A DNA stretch of 64,000 nucleotides from Chitinophagaceae bacterium (lineage in GTDB: Bacteria; Bacteroidota; Bacteroidia; Chitinophagales; Chitinophagaceae). Under the pieces are notes generated by a model. The model did not search any database, was not told where the DNA came from, and saw only the letters and a list, made by a program, of their open reading frames with translations. Positions 1 through 9,603 of this stretch are shown here, piece by piece; positions within the stretch are counted from its first letter, which is position 1; every line of letters begins with the position of its first letter. Location of the stretch: positions 1-64,000 of the forward strand of contig JAQBNK010000083.1 of the NCBI GenBank assembly GCA_028288595.1, in the 5' to 3' direction. Made by a program: the position numbers and the translations under genes.

Positions 1-11
1 CCCCAAATATT

Positions 12-782
12 ATGAAAATTCAACTCAACCGCCCTGTTGCATTTATAGATCTAGAAACAACTGGTATTAATATTAGTACTGATCGTATTGTGGAGATTGC
101 CATCGTTAAAGTAAATGTTGACGGCACTTCGCAAACCAAAAGAAAATTAGTTAACCCGTTAGTTCCAATTCCTGCGGCCTCATCCGCTATTCATGGTATT
201 ACCGATGAGATGGTAAAGGATGCGCCGTCGTTCAAGCAGTTGGCTAATGAGCTGAAACAATTTATTGATCATTGCGACCTTGGAGGTTATAATAGTAATC
301 GTTTTGATATTCCTATGATGGTAGAAGAATTCTTAAGAGCAGGAATTGAATTTACCGTGGACGGAAGAAAAATGATTGATGTTCAGCGTGTTTTTCATCT
401 GATGGAACAAAGAACTTTATCGGCCGCATATAAATTTTATTGTAATAAGTCGCTTGAGGATGCACACAGTGCGGAAGCGGATGCCACTGCTACATGGGAA
501 ATTTTATGTGCACAGATAGAAAGATATCCTCATATCGGCTCAACGTTGGAGAGCATTTGTAAATTCACCGGGGAAGAAGATATTGTAGATTTCTCCCGCA
601 GATTTGTAAGGTTAGACGGGATCGAGGTCTTCAATTTTGGAAAGCATAAAGGTCGTCCGGTTACAGAAGTCCTTATAAATGAGCCGCAATATTATGACTG
701 GATGATGAAAGGAGATTTCTCCATGCACACTAAACAGAAGCTTACCGAGATATTCAACAAGACAATGTTGAAAAAAGTTTAA
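12..782 (+). CDS. DnaQ-like 3'-5' exonuclease with small C-terminal domain
   Basis: Predicted DEDDh 3'-5' exonuclease of the DNA polymerase III epsilon superfamily, acting on DNA ends in repair or proofreading. Motif FIDLETTG gives D13 and E15, NSNRFD gives D99, and HSAEAD gives H152 and D157, so all five catalytic positions are present. Residues about 205-250 (from FNFGKHKG) form an extra C-terminal domain resembling the DUF3820 type that accompanies this exonuclease in Bacteroidota. No polymerase domain is attached. The ATG at 12 directly precedes the exonuclease fold, so the gene looks complete. Whether it is the replicative proofreading subunit or a stand-alone nuclease cannot be told from the sequence. 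Confidence 0.88.
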   Translation: MKIQLNRPVAFIDLETTGINISTDRIVEIAIVKVNVDGTSQTKRKLVNPLVPIPAASSAIHGITDEMVKDAPSFKQLANELKQFIDHCDLGGYNSNRFDIPMMVEEFLRAGIEFTVDGRKMIDVQRVFHLMEQRTLSAAYKFYCNKSLEDAHSAEADATATWEILCAQIERYPHIGSTLESICKFTGEEDIVDFSRRFVRLDGIEVFNFGKHKGRPVTEVLINEPQYYDWMMKGDFSMHTKQKLTEIFNKTMLKKV

Positions 783-845
783 TATGGAAACCCCTTCTCT
801 TCTACAATTTTAATTGTATTTTCGACCTCTTAGTTTATATTTTTT

Positions 846-1634
846 TTGGAAAAACTTGTCATCATACCAACTTATAATGAGAAGGAGAATATTGTCCCTA
901 TTCTAAAAGCAGTATTTGACCTTCATCAGAACTTTCATGTGCTGGTAGTAGATGATGGCTCACCCGATGGAACTGCTGATATTGTAAAGGAACTGATGAA
1001 CGAATACAGTGATTCTCTTTTTCTCCAGGTTCGTAAAGGAAAACAAGGTTTAGGTACGGCTTACATTCACGGATTTAGATGGGCACTGGAAAAGGGTTAC
1101 GCTTTCATTTTTGAAATGGATGCTGACTTCTCGCATAATCCTGCCGATCTCCAGCGATTATATTTTGCATGTAAAAATAATGGCGCAGATGTGGCCATTG
1201 GTAGCCGCTATGTTAAAGGTGGAAAAGTTGAAAACTGGCCGTGGGACAGGCAGATGTATTCGAGAGGTGGCGCATTTTATACCAAATGCATTACCTGGAT
1301 GCCGGTTAATGACCCCACTGCAGGATTTGTTTGTTACACAAGAGAAGTGCTGGATACAATTAATTTCGACCAGATAAAATTCGTTGGATATGCCTTCCAG
1401 ATAGAAATGAAGTTTGCCGCCTGGAAACTTGGGTTTATCATAAAAGAAGTGCCCATTACTTTTATTGACCGTAAAATCGGCGTAAGTAAAATGAACAAAG
1501 GCATTTTAAAAGAAGGAGTGCTAGGTGTTTTAAAGATCCAGTGGGAAAGTGTATTTAAGAATTATCGCAGAAGGGTAAGAGTGGTCCCATCAAAATCTTT
1601 GACTCAAAAAGAAAGCGCCTACAGCGCCAAGTGA
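846..1634 (+). CDS. Polyprenol monophosphomannose synthase (GT2 glycosyltransferase)
   Basis: Family-2 glycosyltransferase of the dolichyl/polyprenyl-phosphate mannose synthase group. It transfers mannose from GDP-mannose to a lipid phosphate at the inner membrane face. N-terminal VIIPTYNEKENI, VVDDGSPDGT (about 34-43) and the metal-binding MDAD (91-94) are typical, as is the QGLGTAYIHGF segment. There is no C-terminal membrane region, as in the soluble bacterial form. The start is a TTG at 846, because the family begins directly before the PTYNE motif and no ATG is in reach. Its stop at 1634 lies two bases from the stop of the convergent permease gene. Confidence 0.88.
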   Translation: MEKLVIIPTYNEKENIVPILKAVFDLHQNFHVLVVDDGSPDGTADIVKELMNEYSDSLFLQVRKGKQGLGTAYIHGFRWALEKGYAFIFEMDADFSHNPADLQRLYFACKNNGADVAIGSRYVKGGKVENWPWDRQMYSRGGAFYTKCITWMPVNDPTAGFVCYTREVLDTINFDQIKFVGYAFQIEMKFAAWKLGFIIKEVPITFIDRKIGVSKMNKGILKEGVLGVLKIQWESVFKNYRRRVRVVPSKSLTQKESAYSAK

Positions 1635-1636
1635 TT

Positions 1637-3340
1637 TTAAAAATCTTCATTCCAGATTTTTTTCCAGCTTAATTTTCTTATTGCATCAGTTAGTAACCAT
1701 GTTGCTACGCCAGACAGTATAGCTAACACCAAAATGGCGGGCCAGATGCTGTATAAAAAATAGTGCAGCGTTCCAACTACAGCCAGCAACAACAATAAAA
1801 AAATAACCCGGACGAAATTGCCGGCCTTATTTTGTGAATCATGAATTGAGAAAGGAAGTTGCGGGTTACTTATGTATACAATTGAAAATGCAATAAGCAT
1901 CTGGTTAAAAAAGCCAAGTACAAGGTTAGGAATAAAGGCTGCCCCGAATAAATAAATGCCCGCTATTGCAAGTAAGATGATAAACGGAAAATAAAATTTT
2001 ACTATGATTGCTTTAATACCTCCGAGAATAATTTCACCGGGCTGTTTCACCGGGGTAATATAATACATCCATGAGGCCTTGTATTTTTCAGAATATTTTA
2101 CCTGGCCAATAGCAATCATCAACAGGAAACTAAAAAGATAAATTGAAATCAGAACTATTGGTTTAGCAGCAGAGCTGTTTGACTGAAATTCAGAAAAGCT
2201 GATCTTATGTTTTCTGATAAACATCATAACTGCGTAGACCAGCAAGTAACCGATCGATGGATATACTTTCATCCTGAAATCCCTGCTTCTGCTGCTTAGT
2301 TTCCATGTAAATAGAAATCCTGTTTTTTCCTGGGAATTGATGGTGAACCATTTTGCTATTATTTCAACAATGCTTTTTCTTTTGGCTTTCAGTTCATGTT
2401 TTTCAGCAGGACTGGTTCCCTGATCAGTACTGCTGATCATAGAAAGTTTTGCATTGAAACTGGGTGCGAGGTATTTTATAACAATGAAGAGGCACAGGAA
2501 TGGCAACAAAATTCCGAGAATGAAACCAGCTAATTCAATCGTATTTCCTTTGAACGAATAAAGTTCTTTCCATACACCGGCGAACCAGAATGGAGGAGCA
2601 AAAACTGCGAGGTAATTTTTAGAGATGTCAATATTTATATTTTCGAGGTCACCTAAAATTCTTGGTATGATCTGGTAACTGGCATATAAGGTGATCGTAA
2701 AAAAAATTTGTATAAATACAATGATCGACTGAAATCTTTGCGGGGTAGTAAATTTTAAGATAAGCAGGTAAAGTGCGTTAATAAGAAAAATCGTAAAGCA
2801 GGTGGCTAATACCAGGTCGGCAAGAAAGACCAGCCCCCCATAAAAATTATATTCTGCTATTATATAAGCCAGGCCTGGGATGGCCATAGGTAAAACAACC
2901 TTGCTAATATGAATTAAAACATGCAGCAACCTGGCGATTACTACGGTTCTGTCGTTTACCGGCTTTGGAAGAATAATATAATTATCCCGCACGTCTATAA
3001 GCACCGAAGTGAAATCGGAAATTAAAGTAGATGCCAGCATGAAAATGAAAAACGTGAAATAGATAGTAAGCTGCGTTGTAATATTATTTCCAAAAGCAAA
3101 CGCCGAAAGATAAAGCAGTCCAAGCACCATGCTCATCAGCATCGTACCAAGGGTGGCCATGGTTACGGGTTTCGCCTTTTTCTTTCTTTGCGCCTGGTGA
3201 ATGGAGGTGGGCCGCCTGTCATCCATCAGTAATTTTATTTCCAGGATTTTTTTTAGCTGGATAACATTTACACCGAGAGAATGGTATAACGGGCTAAAAA
3301 CAAGAATAGTTTTAAGGAAGAATTTATTGATGATGTTCAT
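1637..3340 (-). CDS. ABC transporter permease, multi-spanning membrane protein
   Basis: A 567-aa membrane protein with roughly a dozen hydrophobic segments, transcribed just downstream of an ABC ATPase with a 5-nt gap, so it is the membrane partner of that exporter. Hydrophobic stretches are seen around residues 62-82, 90-110, 140-200, 205-225 and in several blocks in the last 200 residues. A charged cytoplasmic stretch around 310-345 (KHELKAKRKSIVE) separates the two halves, suggesting an ABC-2-like duplicated or elongated permease. The substrate is unknown. The first 55 residues are amphipathic rather than a signal peptide. The family assignment rests on length, topology and neighbourhood rather than on a catalytic motif. 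Confidence 0.75.
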   Translation of the reverse strand: MNIINKFFLKTILVFSPLYHSLGVNVIQLKKILEIKLLMDDRRPTSIHQAQRKKKAKPVTMATLGTMLMSMVLGLLYLSAFAFGNNITTQLTIYFTFFIFMLASTLISDFTSVLIDVRDNYIILPKPVNDRTVVIARLLHVLIHISKVVLPMAIPGLAYIIAEYNFYGGLVFLADLVLATCFTIFLINALYLLILKFTTPQRFQSIIVFIQIFFTITLYASYQIIPRILGDLENINIDISKNYLAVFAPPFWFAGVWKELYSFKGNTIELAGFILGILLPFLCLFIVIKYLAPSFNAKLSMISSTDQGTSPAEKHELKAKRKSIVEIIAKWFTINSQEKTGFLFTWKLSSRSRDFRMKVYPSIGYLLVYAVMMFIRKHKISFSEFQSNSSAAKPIVLISIYLFSFLLMIAIGQVKYSEKYKASWMYYITPVKQPGEIILGGIKAIIVKFYFPFIILLAIAGIYLFGAAFIPNLVLGFFNQMLIAFSIVYISNPQLPFSIHDSQNKAGNFVRVIFLLLLLAVVGTLHYFLYSIWPAILVLAILSGVATWLLTDAIRKLSWKKIWNEDF

Positions 3341-3345
3341 AGCAG

Positions 3346-4119
3346 TTATTTGGAAAATGCATTGATCAGTTCATCGGCCGCGTTATTCATAGAATCATCA
3401 CTCGTTAATCCTGCGAATATTTGCTCGAGGCTCTTGTTCCCCTGCTGTTGTTTTAATTCCTCGAAACTTCCGTCGGCAACAACATGTCCCTTATCAATTA
3501 ATATGATCCGGTCGCTTACTTTTTCTACAACGTCCATCATGTGACTGCAATAAAAAATTGTTTTCCCTTCTTTTGCTAGCTTGCTGATAAGATTTTTAAT
3601 AATGATCACGCTGTTTGCATCCAGTCCGCTCAGCGGCTCATCCAGTATAATTATTTCCGGGTTATGCAGAAGCCCGGAGGCAAGTAATACTTTTTGTTTC
3701 ATCCCTTTACTGAAGCTGTCCATTCTTTGGTGAAGATTCGCCTCCATTCCGAAAGCTGCCATCATCCTGGTAATTCTTTCTTCGCATATGTCTTCATCCA
3801 TTGAATACAATGCACCCATAAAACCAAGAAATTCTGCGGGAGTAAGTACATCATATAATTCTGCTAATTCAGGAACATAACCAATCATTGCTTTAACCGC
3901 AGAAGTATCTTTTTTAAGATCAAGACCTTTTACTTTTACGTCGCCTTCATAATCAGATATTAGTCCGCATAAAATTTTCACTGTGGTGGATTTCCCGGCG
4001 CCATTGGGACCGATATATCCGAGTACCTGGCCGGGGTATACATCGAATGAAATATCATTTAAAACATTCTTCGAACCATAATTTTTAGACAAATGGTTAA
4101 TGCTGATTACAGGTTCCAT
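3346..4119 (-). CDS. ABC transporter ATP-binding protein
   Basis: ATPase subunit of an ABC-2-type exporter. Walker A is GPNGAGKST (37-45), the signature loop reads FSKGMKQK, and Walker B with the catalytic glutamate is IIILDEPLSGLD; the H-loop is YCSH. The C-terminal tail after about 215 is a short regulatory extension. It is upstream of the permease gene in the same direction with 5 nt between them, which indicates co-transcription and a shared complex at the cytoplasmic membrane. The cargo cannot be inferred. The region 4120-4210 to the divergent DMT transporter must hold both promoters. Confidence 0.92.
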   Translation of the reverse strand: MEPVISINHLSKNYGSKNVLNDISFDVYPGQVLGYIGPNGAGKSTTVKILCGLISDYEGDVKVKGLDLKKDTSAVKAMIGYVPELAELYDVLTPAEFLGFMGALYSMDEDICEERITRMMAAFGMEANLHQRMDSFSKGMKQKVLLASGLLHNPEIIILDEPLSGLDANSVIIIKNLISKLAKEGKTIFYCSHMMDVVEKVSDRIILIDKGHVVADGSFEELKQQQGNKSLEQIFAGLTSDDSMNNAADELINAFSK

Positions 4120-4210
4120 AATTATTGGAGAAGGGGTTGTATAGAGTGAAAAACTATGTTTCTTTGAAGATATGAAATCGGCAATATATGACCTTTAAAA
4201 AAATGATGAA

Positions 4211-5098
4211 ATGAAATCCGCATTGATTAAACTGCATGTGGCTGTTTTTCTCTGGGGATTTACCGGTGTGCTCGGCAGACTTATTTCGCTCGATGCATTT
4301 ATGCTGGTTTGGTATCGCATGCTGATTACGGTGCTCACTTTATTTTTTTTAATGTTCCTGCGAAAAGAATTGCAGCGTATTCCGCTTCAGAAAGTTTTGC
4401 AGCTGATAGGCATCGGCGCTTTAGTAGCCGGCCACTGGATAACTTTTTATGGGAGTATAAAAATTGCCAATGTATCGATCGCTTTAACCTGCCTGTCTTC
4501 TGCCGGATTATTTACTGCTTTTCTTGAACCTTTATTTTTCAGAAGAAGAATTAATACGGTGGAAATATTATTGGGATTGATAGCCATTGCCGGCATCTAT
4601 CTTATTTTTCATTTCGACAGCCAGTACAGGCTGGGAATTATCATCGGTATTATTTCAACCCTGTTAAGTGTATTATTCTCACTCATGAATAAAAAACTCG
4701 TGAGCAACATACCGCCTAAAACAATGATGCTTTATGAATTATCGGGTGGATGGCTGGTGCTTACATTAGTGCTGCCGGTATTTCTTCAATATTTTCCTCC
4801 CAAACAATTTGTACCAGGAACGGCAGACTGGGGTTGGTTACTATTATTAAGCTGGCTCTGTACCGTTCTCGCAATGGATCTTTCTTTGCAGGCCCTCAAA
4901 AAGATCACGGCATTCACGCAGAACCTCACATTGAACCTGGAACCTGTCTACGGAATTATCCTGGCCTTCATTGTTTACCATGAAAACGAAAATTTAAGTG
5001 CGGGTTTTTATGCCGGTTTTTCCCTGATCATTCTCGCAGTTGTTTTACAGACAATGCTTGTCGTATATAAAACAAAAAGATTTGTAGTAGTTGAGTAA
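4211..5098 (+). CDS. EamA/DMT family transporter
   Basis: Drug/metabolite-transporter superfamily permease of the EamA type: 295 aa, about ten transmembrane helices in two homologous halves. The first half opens with HVAVFLWGFTGVLGRLI, the usual EamA start with a conserved WG. The second repeat begins near residue 145. Members export amino acids or other small metabolites, but the substrate cannot be predicted here. A second EamA protein is encoded at 37563-38471. Divergent from the ABC exporter; the S9 peptidase follows after 32 nt on the same strand and may share its transcript. Confidence 0.87.
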   Translation: MKSALIKLHVAVFLWGFTGVLGRLISLDAFMLVWYRMLITVLTLFFLMFLRKELQRIPLQKVLQLIGIGALVAGHWITFYGSIKIANVSIALTCLSSAGLFTAFLEPLFFRRRINTVEILLGLIAIAGIYLIFHFDSQYRLGIIIGIISTLLSVLFSLMNKKLVSNIPPKTMMLYELSGGWLVLTLVLPVFLQYFPPKQFVPGTADWGWLLLLSWLCTVLAMDLSLQALKKITAFTQNLTLNLEPVYGIILAFIVYHENENLSAGFYAGFSLIILAVVLQTMLVVYKTKRFVVVE

Positions 5099-5130
5099 AC
5101 TTCAATAATTTGGGTGCTCAAATACTTCAA

Positions 5131-7959
5131 ATGAAACCCTTATTACTTGCACTGGCCCTTCTCTTTTGTTGCGTTTCAATGTTAAATGCACAAAAAAAGC
5201 CTTTAGATCATTCAGTTTACGACAGCTGGCAAAGCGTTGGCGAAAAATTAATCAGTAATGATGGAAACTTTATTATTTATACTGTGAATGTTCAGGAGGG
5301 AGATGGTGTATTAGTTATCCAGCGCAGTAATGGCGATAAATTACTGGAAGTTCCGAGGGGTTATGCCGCAAAAATTTCAGAAGACAGCCGCTATGCTGCT
5401 TTCAAAATAAAACCATTATACCAGCAGACAAGGGATGCCCGCATCAAAAAGAAAAAACCGGATGATATGCCGAAAGACAGTTTCGCGCTGGTTGATCTTG
5501 GTTCTGTAAGAATGGACAAGTTTGCAAGAGTTAAGAATTTTAGTTTTCCTTCCAAATCTGCGCAATGGGTGGCATGGCATGGTGAAAAGGCAGTGGAGGA
5601 TACCAGTAAAAGAAGAGTATACCCTCCAAAAAAAGACGATGCTGATGTAAGCGATGCAGAAGGCGACGATCCCGCCGGAGGTGCTGTTACAGAAGGAACG
5701 CTGCTTAGTTTACGTAACCTGCGTACACAGCAAACTGTTACTTACCCAAACATTACAGAATATCTTTTTGATAAAAATGGCCGCCAGTTGCTATTAGAAA
5801 GCAGTGGTTCCAAAAAAGATTCATCAAAACCAGCTATTGTTGTTTTGCATTTAGATAATAACAGGAAAGACACTATACTTCACCATTATAATGATGCTAA
5901 AGGTTATGCCTGGGATGAAGAAGGCAACCAACTTGCTTTTGTAGCTGAAAGAGACAGCAGTGCTAAAGCACTTCAAAAATTTTATAAACTTTATTATTAT
6001 AAAAATGGAAACGATAGTGTTCGTTTCCTGGCAGACCGTTATACTGCCGGTATGCCTTCCGGTTGGTCAGTAAGCGAATTCTCAAATAATCGTTTTAGTA
6101 AATCAGGAAAAAGATTATTTCTAGGAACGGCGCCCATCCTTCCGCCAAAAGATACTACGTTACCGGATTTTGAAAGAGTAAGCGTAGACATCTGGCACTA
6201 CAATGATGAAGACCTGATGCCTGCACAATTGAAAAACCTTGACCAGGAACTGAAAAGAAATTACACTGCCATTTACGATTGGAACAACAGCAGGGTTATA
6301 CCAATATCAAATAAAAATTTAAGACAGGTTGTTTTAACTGAAGAGGGGGATGGAAATTATTTTTATTCCGGCTCCGATTCAGGGAGAAGAGTGGCCCGCC
6401 AGTGGCAGGGATATTCTGTTAGTGATATATTTGTTATTAACGCAAATACCGGCTCACGAAAAGCCATCAAAACAAATTTCAAGGGAAATATCTTTCCGTC
6501 TTATAGCGGGAAATATTTGTTGTTGTATGATGATAAGCAGCGCAACTACCAGGTGTACAATGCGGCTACCGGTGCTATAAAACCATTAGCTCCGTCATTA
6601 ACAGTGCCTTTATATGATGAAGAGAATGATGTACCCGATGATCCTAACCCGCACGGTATCGCTAAATGGATGCAGAATGATGATGCAGTCTTAATTTATG
6701 ATCATTATGATATTTGGAAGATTGATCCCGCCGGTAATCAGGCGCCGGTGAATCTTACCCAGAACGGCAGAAAAAATAAATGGGAATATCGTCTTGTGGA
6801 TGTAGATGATGAAGAGAAATTTTTAAAGCCGAATCAATCCGTGATCTTAAGGGTATATGATGAGAAAGATAAAAGTACAGGCATCGCTACATTGGCACTG
6901 GATGGTAAATCAGCACCTGTTGTTTTATTCCGTGAGCCCATTACTGTAAATGCAATTGCAAAAGCAAAAAATGCAGCGAACCTTATTTATACAAAAGAAA
7001 GTTTTTCCAAATCGCCTGATTTGTACAGCGGTAATTTATCATCAGCCAATGCAATTAAATTAAGCGCCATCAATCCACAGCAATCAGATTATTTATGGGG
7101 AACGGCGGAACTTTATAAATGGAAAGCCTACACAGGTAAATTAACCGAAGGCGTTTTATATAAACCCGAGAATTTCGATCCGCACCATAAATACCCGATG
7201 ATCGTTTATTTCTATGAGCGCAACAATAATACACTCAATAATTATATAGCACCGGCACCAACACCGAGCCGTTTAAACATCAGCTTTTTTGTTAGCCGTG
7301 GCTATGTTGTTTTTGTTCCGGATATCTGGTATACAACCGGCCATCCCGGCAAAAATTCTTATGATTATATCGTTAGCGGCACAAGAGCTTTGGTTAAAGA
7401 AGGTTTTATAGACAGTACTAAAATTGGAATCCAGGGTCAGAGCTGGGGCGGATATCAGACCGCGTATGTAATCACACAAACACCTTTATATGCTGCTGCA
7501 TGGGCAGGGGCGCCGGTAGCAAATATGTTCAGCGCTTATGGTGGAATTCGCTGGGAGAGCGGCTTAAACAGGCAGATGCAATACGAGCATTCACAGAGTC
7601 GTATCGGCGCCACTATTTGGGAAAAACCTGAATTGTATATTGAAAATTCCCCGCTTTTCCATTTGCAAAAAGTAAAAACTCCCTTGGTTATTATGTCTAA
7701 TGATGCAGACGGGGCAGTGCCATGGTACCAGGGAATTGAAATGTTTACAGCTATGCGCAGGTTAAATAAAAAAGTATGGCTGCTGGATTATAATAATGAA
7801 GCGCACAATTTAGTGGAAAGAAGAAACCGTAAAGACATACAAATCAGGGAACAACAATATTTTGACTGGTTATTGAAAGGTGAACAGGCTCCACACTGGA
7901 TAACCGGTGGTGTGCCCGCAACGATGAAGGGCAGGGACTGGGGTTTTAATGTGGATTGA
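5131..7959 (+). CDS. Secreted prolyl oligopeptidase family (S9) serine peptidase
   Basis: Large secreted or periplasmic S9-family peptidase. The ATG at 5131 is chosen because it opens a classical signal peptide (MKPLLLALALLFCC, ending ...MLNAQ); a TTG at 5110 would add seven residues before it. The N-terminal two thirds is a beta-propeller-like region that should gate substrates. The C-terminal alpha/beta hydrolase domain carries the nucleophile in GQSWGGYQ (S771), aspartate D860 in DADGAVPW and histidine H892 in NEAHNL, so the triad is complete. About 942 aa is long for the family but common in Bacteroidota. Expected role: cleavage of short peptides in the envelope. Confidence 0.9.
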   Translation: MKPLLLALALLFCCVSMLNAQKKPLDHSVYDSWQSVGEKLISNDGNFIIYTVNVQEGDGVLVIQRSNGDKLLEVPRGYAAKISEDSRYAAFKIKPLYQQTRDARIKKKKPDDMPKDSFALVDLGSVRMDKFARVKNFSFPSKSAQWVAWHGEKAVEDTSKRRVYPPKKDDADVSDAEGDDPAGGAVTEGTLLSLRNLRTQQTVTYPNITEYLFDKNGRQLLLESSGSKKDSSKPAIVVLHLDNNRKDTILHHYNDAKGYAWDEEGNQLAFVAERDSSAKALQKFYKLYYYKNGNDSVRFLADRYTAGMPSGWSVSEFSNNRFSKSGKRLFLGTAPILPPKDTTLPDFERVSVDIWHYNDEDLMPAQLKNLDQELKRNYTAIYDWNNSRVIPISNKNLRQVVLTEEGDGNYFYSGSDSGRRVARQWQGYSVSDIFVINANTGSRKAIKTNFKGNIFPSYSGKYLLLYDDKQRNYQVYNAATGAIKPLAPSLTVPLYDEENDVPDDPNPHGIAKWMQNDDAVLIYDHYDIWKIDPAGNQAPVNLTQNGRKNKWEYRLVDVDDEEKFLKPNQSVILRVYDEKDKSTGIATLALDGKSAPVVLFREPITVNAIAKAKNAANLIYTKESFSKSPDLYSGNLSSANAIKLSAINPQQSDYLWGTAELYKWKAYTGKLTEGVLYKPENFDPHHKYPMIVYFYERNNNTLNNYIAPAPTPSRLNISFFVSRGYVVFVPDIWYTTGHPGKNSYDYIVSGTRALVKEGFIDSTKIGIQGQSWGGYQTAYVITQTPLYAAAWAGAPVANMFSAYGGIRWESGLNRQMQYEHSQSRIGATIWEKPELYIENSPLFHLQKVKTPLVIMSNDADGAVPWYQGIEMFTAMRRLNKKVWLLDYNNEAHNLVERRNRKDIQIREQQYFDWLLKGEQAPHWITGGVPATMKGRDWGFNVD

Positions 7960-7988
7960 TCTTTGTATTTTCTACAGAAACAGTGAGT

Positions 7989-8504
7989 ATGAAAAAGTGG
8001 GTATGGGTGTTTTGCCTGTTGCTTCCCTGCTTAGTGCAGGCTCAAACCTGGTCGAAAGTGAATGTAGGAGAGAAACTGATGGTTTATTTTCCAGCCAAAC
8101 CATTAATAGAAGATACGCCTCTTGGGCCGCAGGCACAGTGCATGGATGAAGATCATAATCGCTTTACGGCAATGTTACTGGATATGCGAAAATCAGGAAT
8201 GGATCCGCTCACCTGGCAATTACAGGTAAAGACAGGTTTTACAGATTATGCAAGACAATTTGCGAGGCAGGGCGGTGTAACAGTCGAGGAAGTAACAAAA
8301 TCAGAATGGAACAATCACCCGATGGTTACGGTAAAAGGTCATAATAACCAAAGACGTGTACTGTTACAATTGATATCCTCCGGAACCGATGTCATTTTGC
8401 TAGGGTATAGCGCATTGCCGGACAGATTAAATACTGAAGGGCAGAAAAAATTCTTCAGCTCTTTATTTTATCCTTCCGTTTCAGATGCTACCGCAAAAGA
8501 TTAA
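7989..8504 (+). CDS. Small secreted protein of unknown function
   Basis: A 171-aa protein beginning with a clear signal peptide (MKKWVWVFCLLLPCLVQAQ), so it is exported. The ATG at 7989 is preferred over an upstream in-frame TTG at 7956, which would put 11 polar residues before the signal. The mature part has alternating beta-like stretches (VGEKLMVYFPAKPLIED, MVTVKGHNNQRRVLLQL, DVILLGYSALPDR) and no cysteine pairs or recognisable catalytic motif. It follows the S9 peptidase by 30 nt on the same strand. Its stop overlaps the stop of the convergent gene at 8501. I do not recognise the family. Confidence 0.7.
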   Translation: MKKWVWVFCLLLPCLVQAQTWSKVNVGEKLMVYFPAKPLIEDTPLGPQAQCMDEDHNRFTAMLLDMRKSGMDPLTWQLQVKTGFTDYARQFARQGGVTVEEVTKSEWNNHPMVTVKGHNNQRRVLLQLISSGTDVILLGYSALPDRLNTEGQKKFFSSLFYPSVSDATAKD

Positions 8505-9220
8505 GCAGCCTGGGTTGAAAGGAATTTTACAAAAGTTCTTTTTGCTACAGGTAATAATGTTTCTTCAACAGGAAAGCTTAAAGCGCTTTCAATACTATAA
8601 ACCGCGGGATTAGGAAAATCAGAACGGTTGCGTATTAGTTCTGCTTTTATATTTTCATAAGTATTAACGAAGTTTCTTGTCCAGCTTTGGATAAATTCAG
8701 TTTTAAGGCTGCGGTATTTTTCATCATGCTTCTCAAAAATAGAAAGCCGGTATTGATAGGCATAGGTGGCTTTTTCAGCTTCACGGCTTAATAAAATATA
8801 ACCTTCTTCATATGCTAATGGCATAATTCCAACGGGAGTAATAGTGAGATTTTCTTCTACAAATTCATATATCTCTGCGCCATTGGTAATGGTGCTTTGC
8901 ATTTTTCCTGCGGCGTATTGAATGATCTCTTCCAGTTCCTGCATCATCTCATCATCTTCTATCATTTGTTCATAAAGCAACTGGAGTTTTTCAATCTGGA
9001 TGCCCGTTAAACGCTTTGGAAACTGGTCCTGGAGAAACTTTTTATTCTCCCTGAAAGCCACAATATTATTATAATGAAAAACGATATCTGCTAGTTGAGG
9101 ATATAACTTATTCTCAGTAAAATAAGTATTCACTTCTTTCAGGTAGGCGAGGAGCGTGTACTTTTTCAACTCGAAATCAATATAGCCGTCTGCAAACCAG
9201 GTTTGTGATAAGCTTTTCAT
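8501..9220 (-). CDS. Conserved-type hypothetical protein, largely helical
   Basis: A 239-aa protein without signal peptide or membrane segment, so probably cytoplasmic. The sequence is rich in long amphipathic helices with many Glu/Lys (for example IEKLQLLYEQMIEDDEMMQE and FEKHDEKYRSLKTEF) and aromatic residues. No enzyme motif or DNA-binding motif is visible. It is convergent with the secreted protein gene and overlaps it by the stop codons. Coding is supported by full-length codon usage like its neighbours and the lack of a competing frame. Function unknown. Confidence 0.65.
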   Translation of the reverse strand: MKSLSQTWFADGYIDFELKKYTLLAYLKEVNTYFTENKLYPQLADIVFHYNNIVAFRENKKFLQDQFPKRLTGIQIEKLQLLYEQMIEDDEMMQELEEIIQYAAGKMQSTITNGAEIYEFVEENLTITPVGIMPLAYEEGYILLSREAEKATYAYQYRLSIFEKHDEKYRSLKTEFIQSWTRNFVNTYENIKAELIRNRSDFPNPAVYSIESALSFPVEETLLPVAKRTFVKFLSTQAA

Positions 9221-9365
9221 TCCTTTCCGTTTATACTGTTAATATATATAAAATTCCCTGCCAAAAAATTCGGTAGGTTGTTAATTTCCCACAGGATGGT
9301 TATAACTATTTGACTTCAGTTATCAGTGAAAGATTAGTTAATGCTCCTAAAAAGACAAAGCTTAG

Positions 9366-9602
9366 GGAAATCGAAAATCGAAAATGGAAAATCGGAAATG
9401 AAACATCAAAAGAGTCAAGATTATTTTGGCTCATGAAAGATGAAGCTCAGGGTAAATCGAAAGTGGAAAATTTAAAATCGAAAATGATATATCAAGAGAG
9501 AGATACATTATTTTGGTTGATGTAAAAGAAAGAAAATTGAAAATAAAAAATTCGAAAATAGTAATCACCCATTTTCGATTTTAAATTTTCCACTTTCGAT
9601 TT
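9366..9602. repeat. Heptamer repeat tract (AAATCGA word) with a 33-bp perfect inverted repeat
   Basis: Non-coding stretch between the divergent helical-protein gene and the E2 gene end. 9366-9403 is a run of 7-bp units (GAAATCG, AAAATCG, AAAATGG, AAAATCG, GAAATGA). A second run at 9454-9486 is the exact reverse complement of 9570-9602, a 33-bp perfect inverted repeat with an 83-nt loop. An imperfect direct duplication of about 57 bp (starting near 9391 and 9475, sharing ATTATTTTGG) lies within. The right arm ends two bases before the E2 stop codon (9604-9606). A 71-codon reading frame through 9310-9525 is an artefact of the repeat. Confidence 0.85.
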
Positions 9603-9603
9603 C

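Noticed and set aside
1111-1377. 88-codon frame inside the mannosyltransferase gene
   Set aside because: It lies in another frame within a well-supported gene and has no domain signal.
9366-9602. Possible CRISPR array or coding gene
   Set aside because: The units are 7 bp without distinct spacers, and no cas genes are in the window. The 71-codon frame is a by-product of A-rich repeats.
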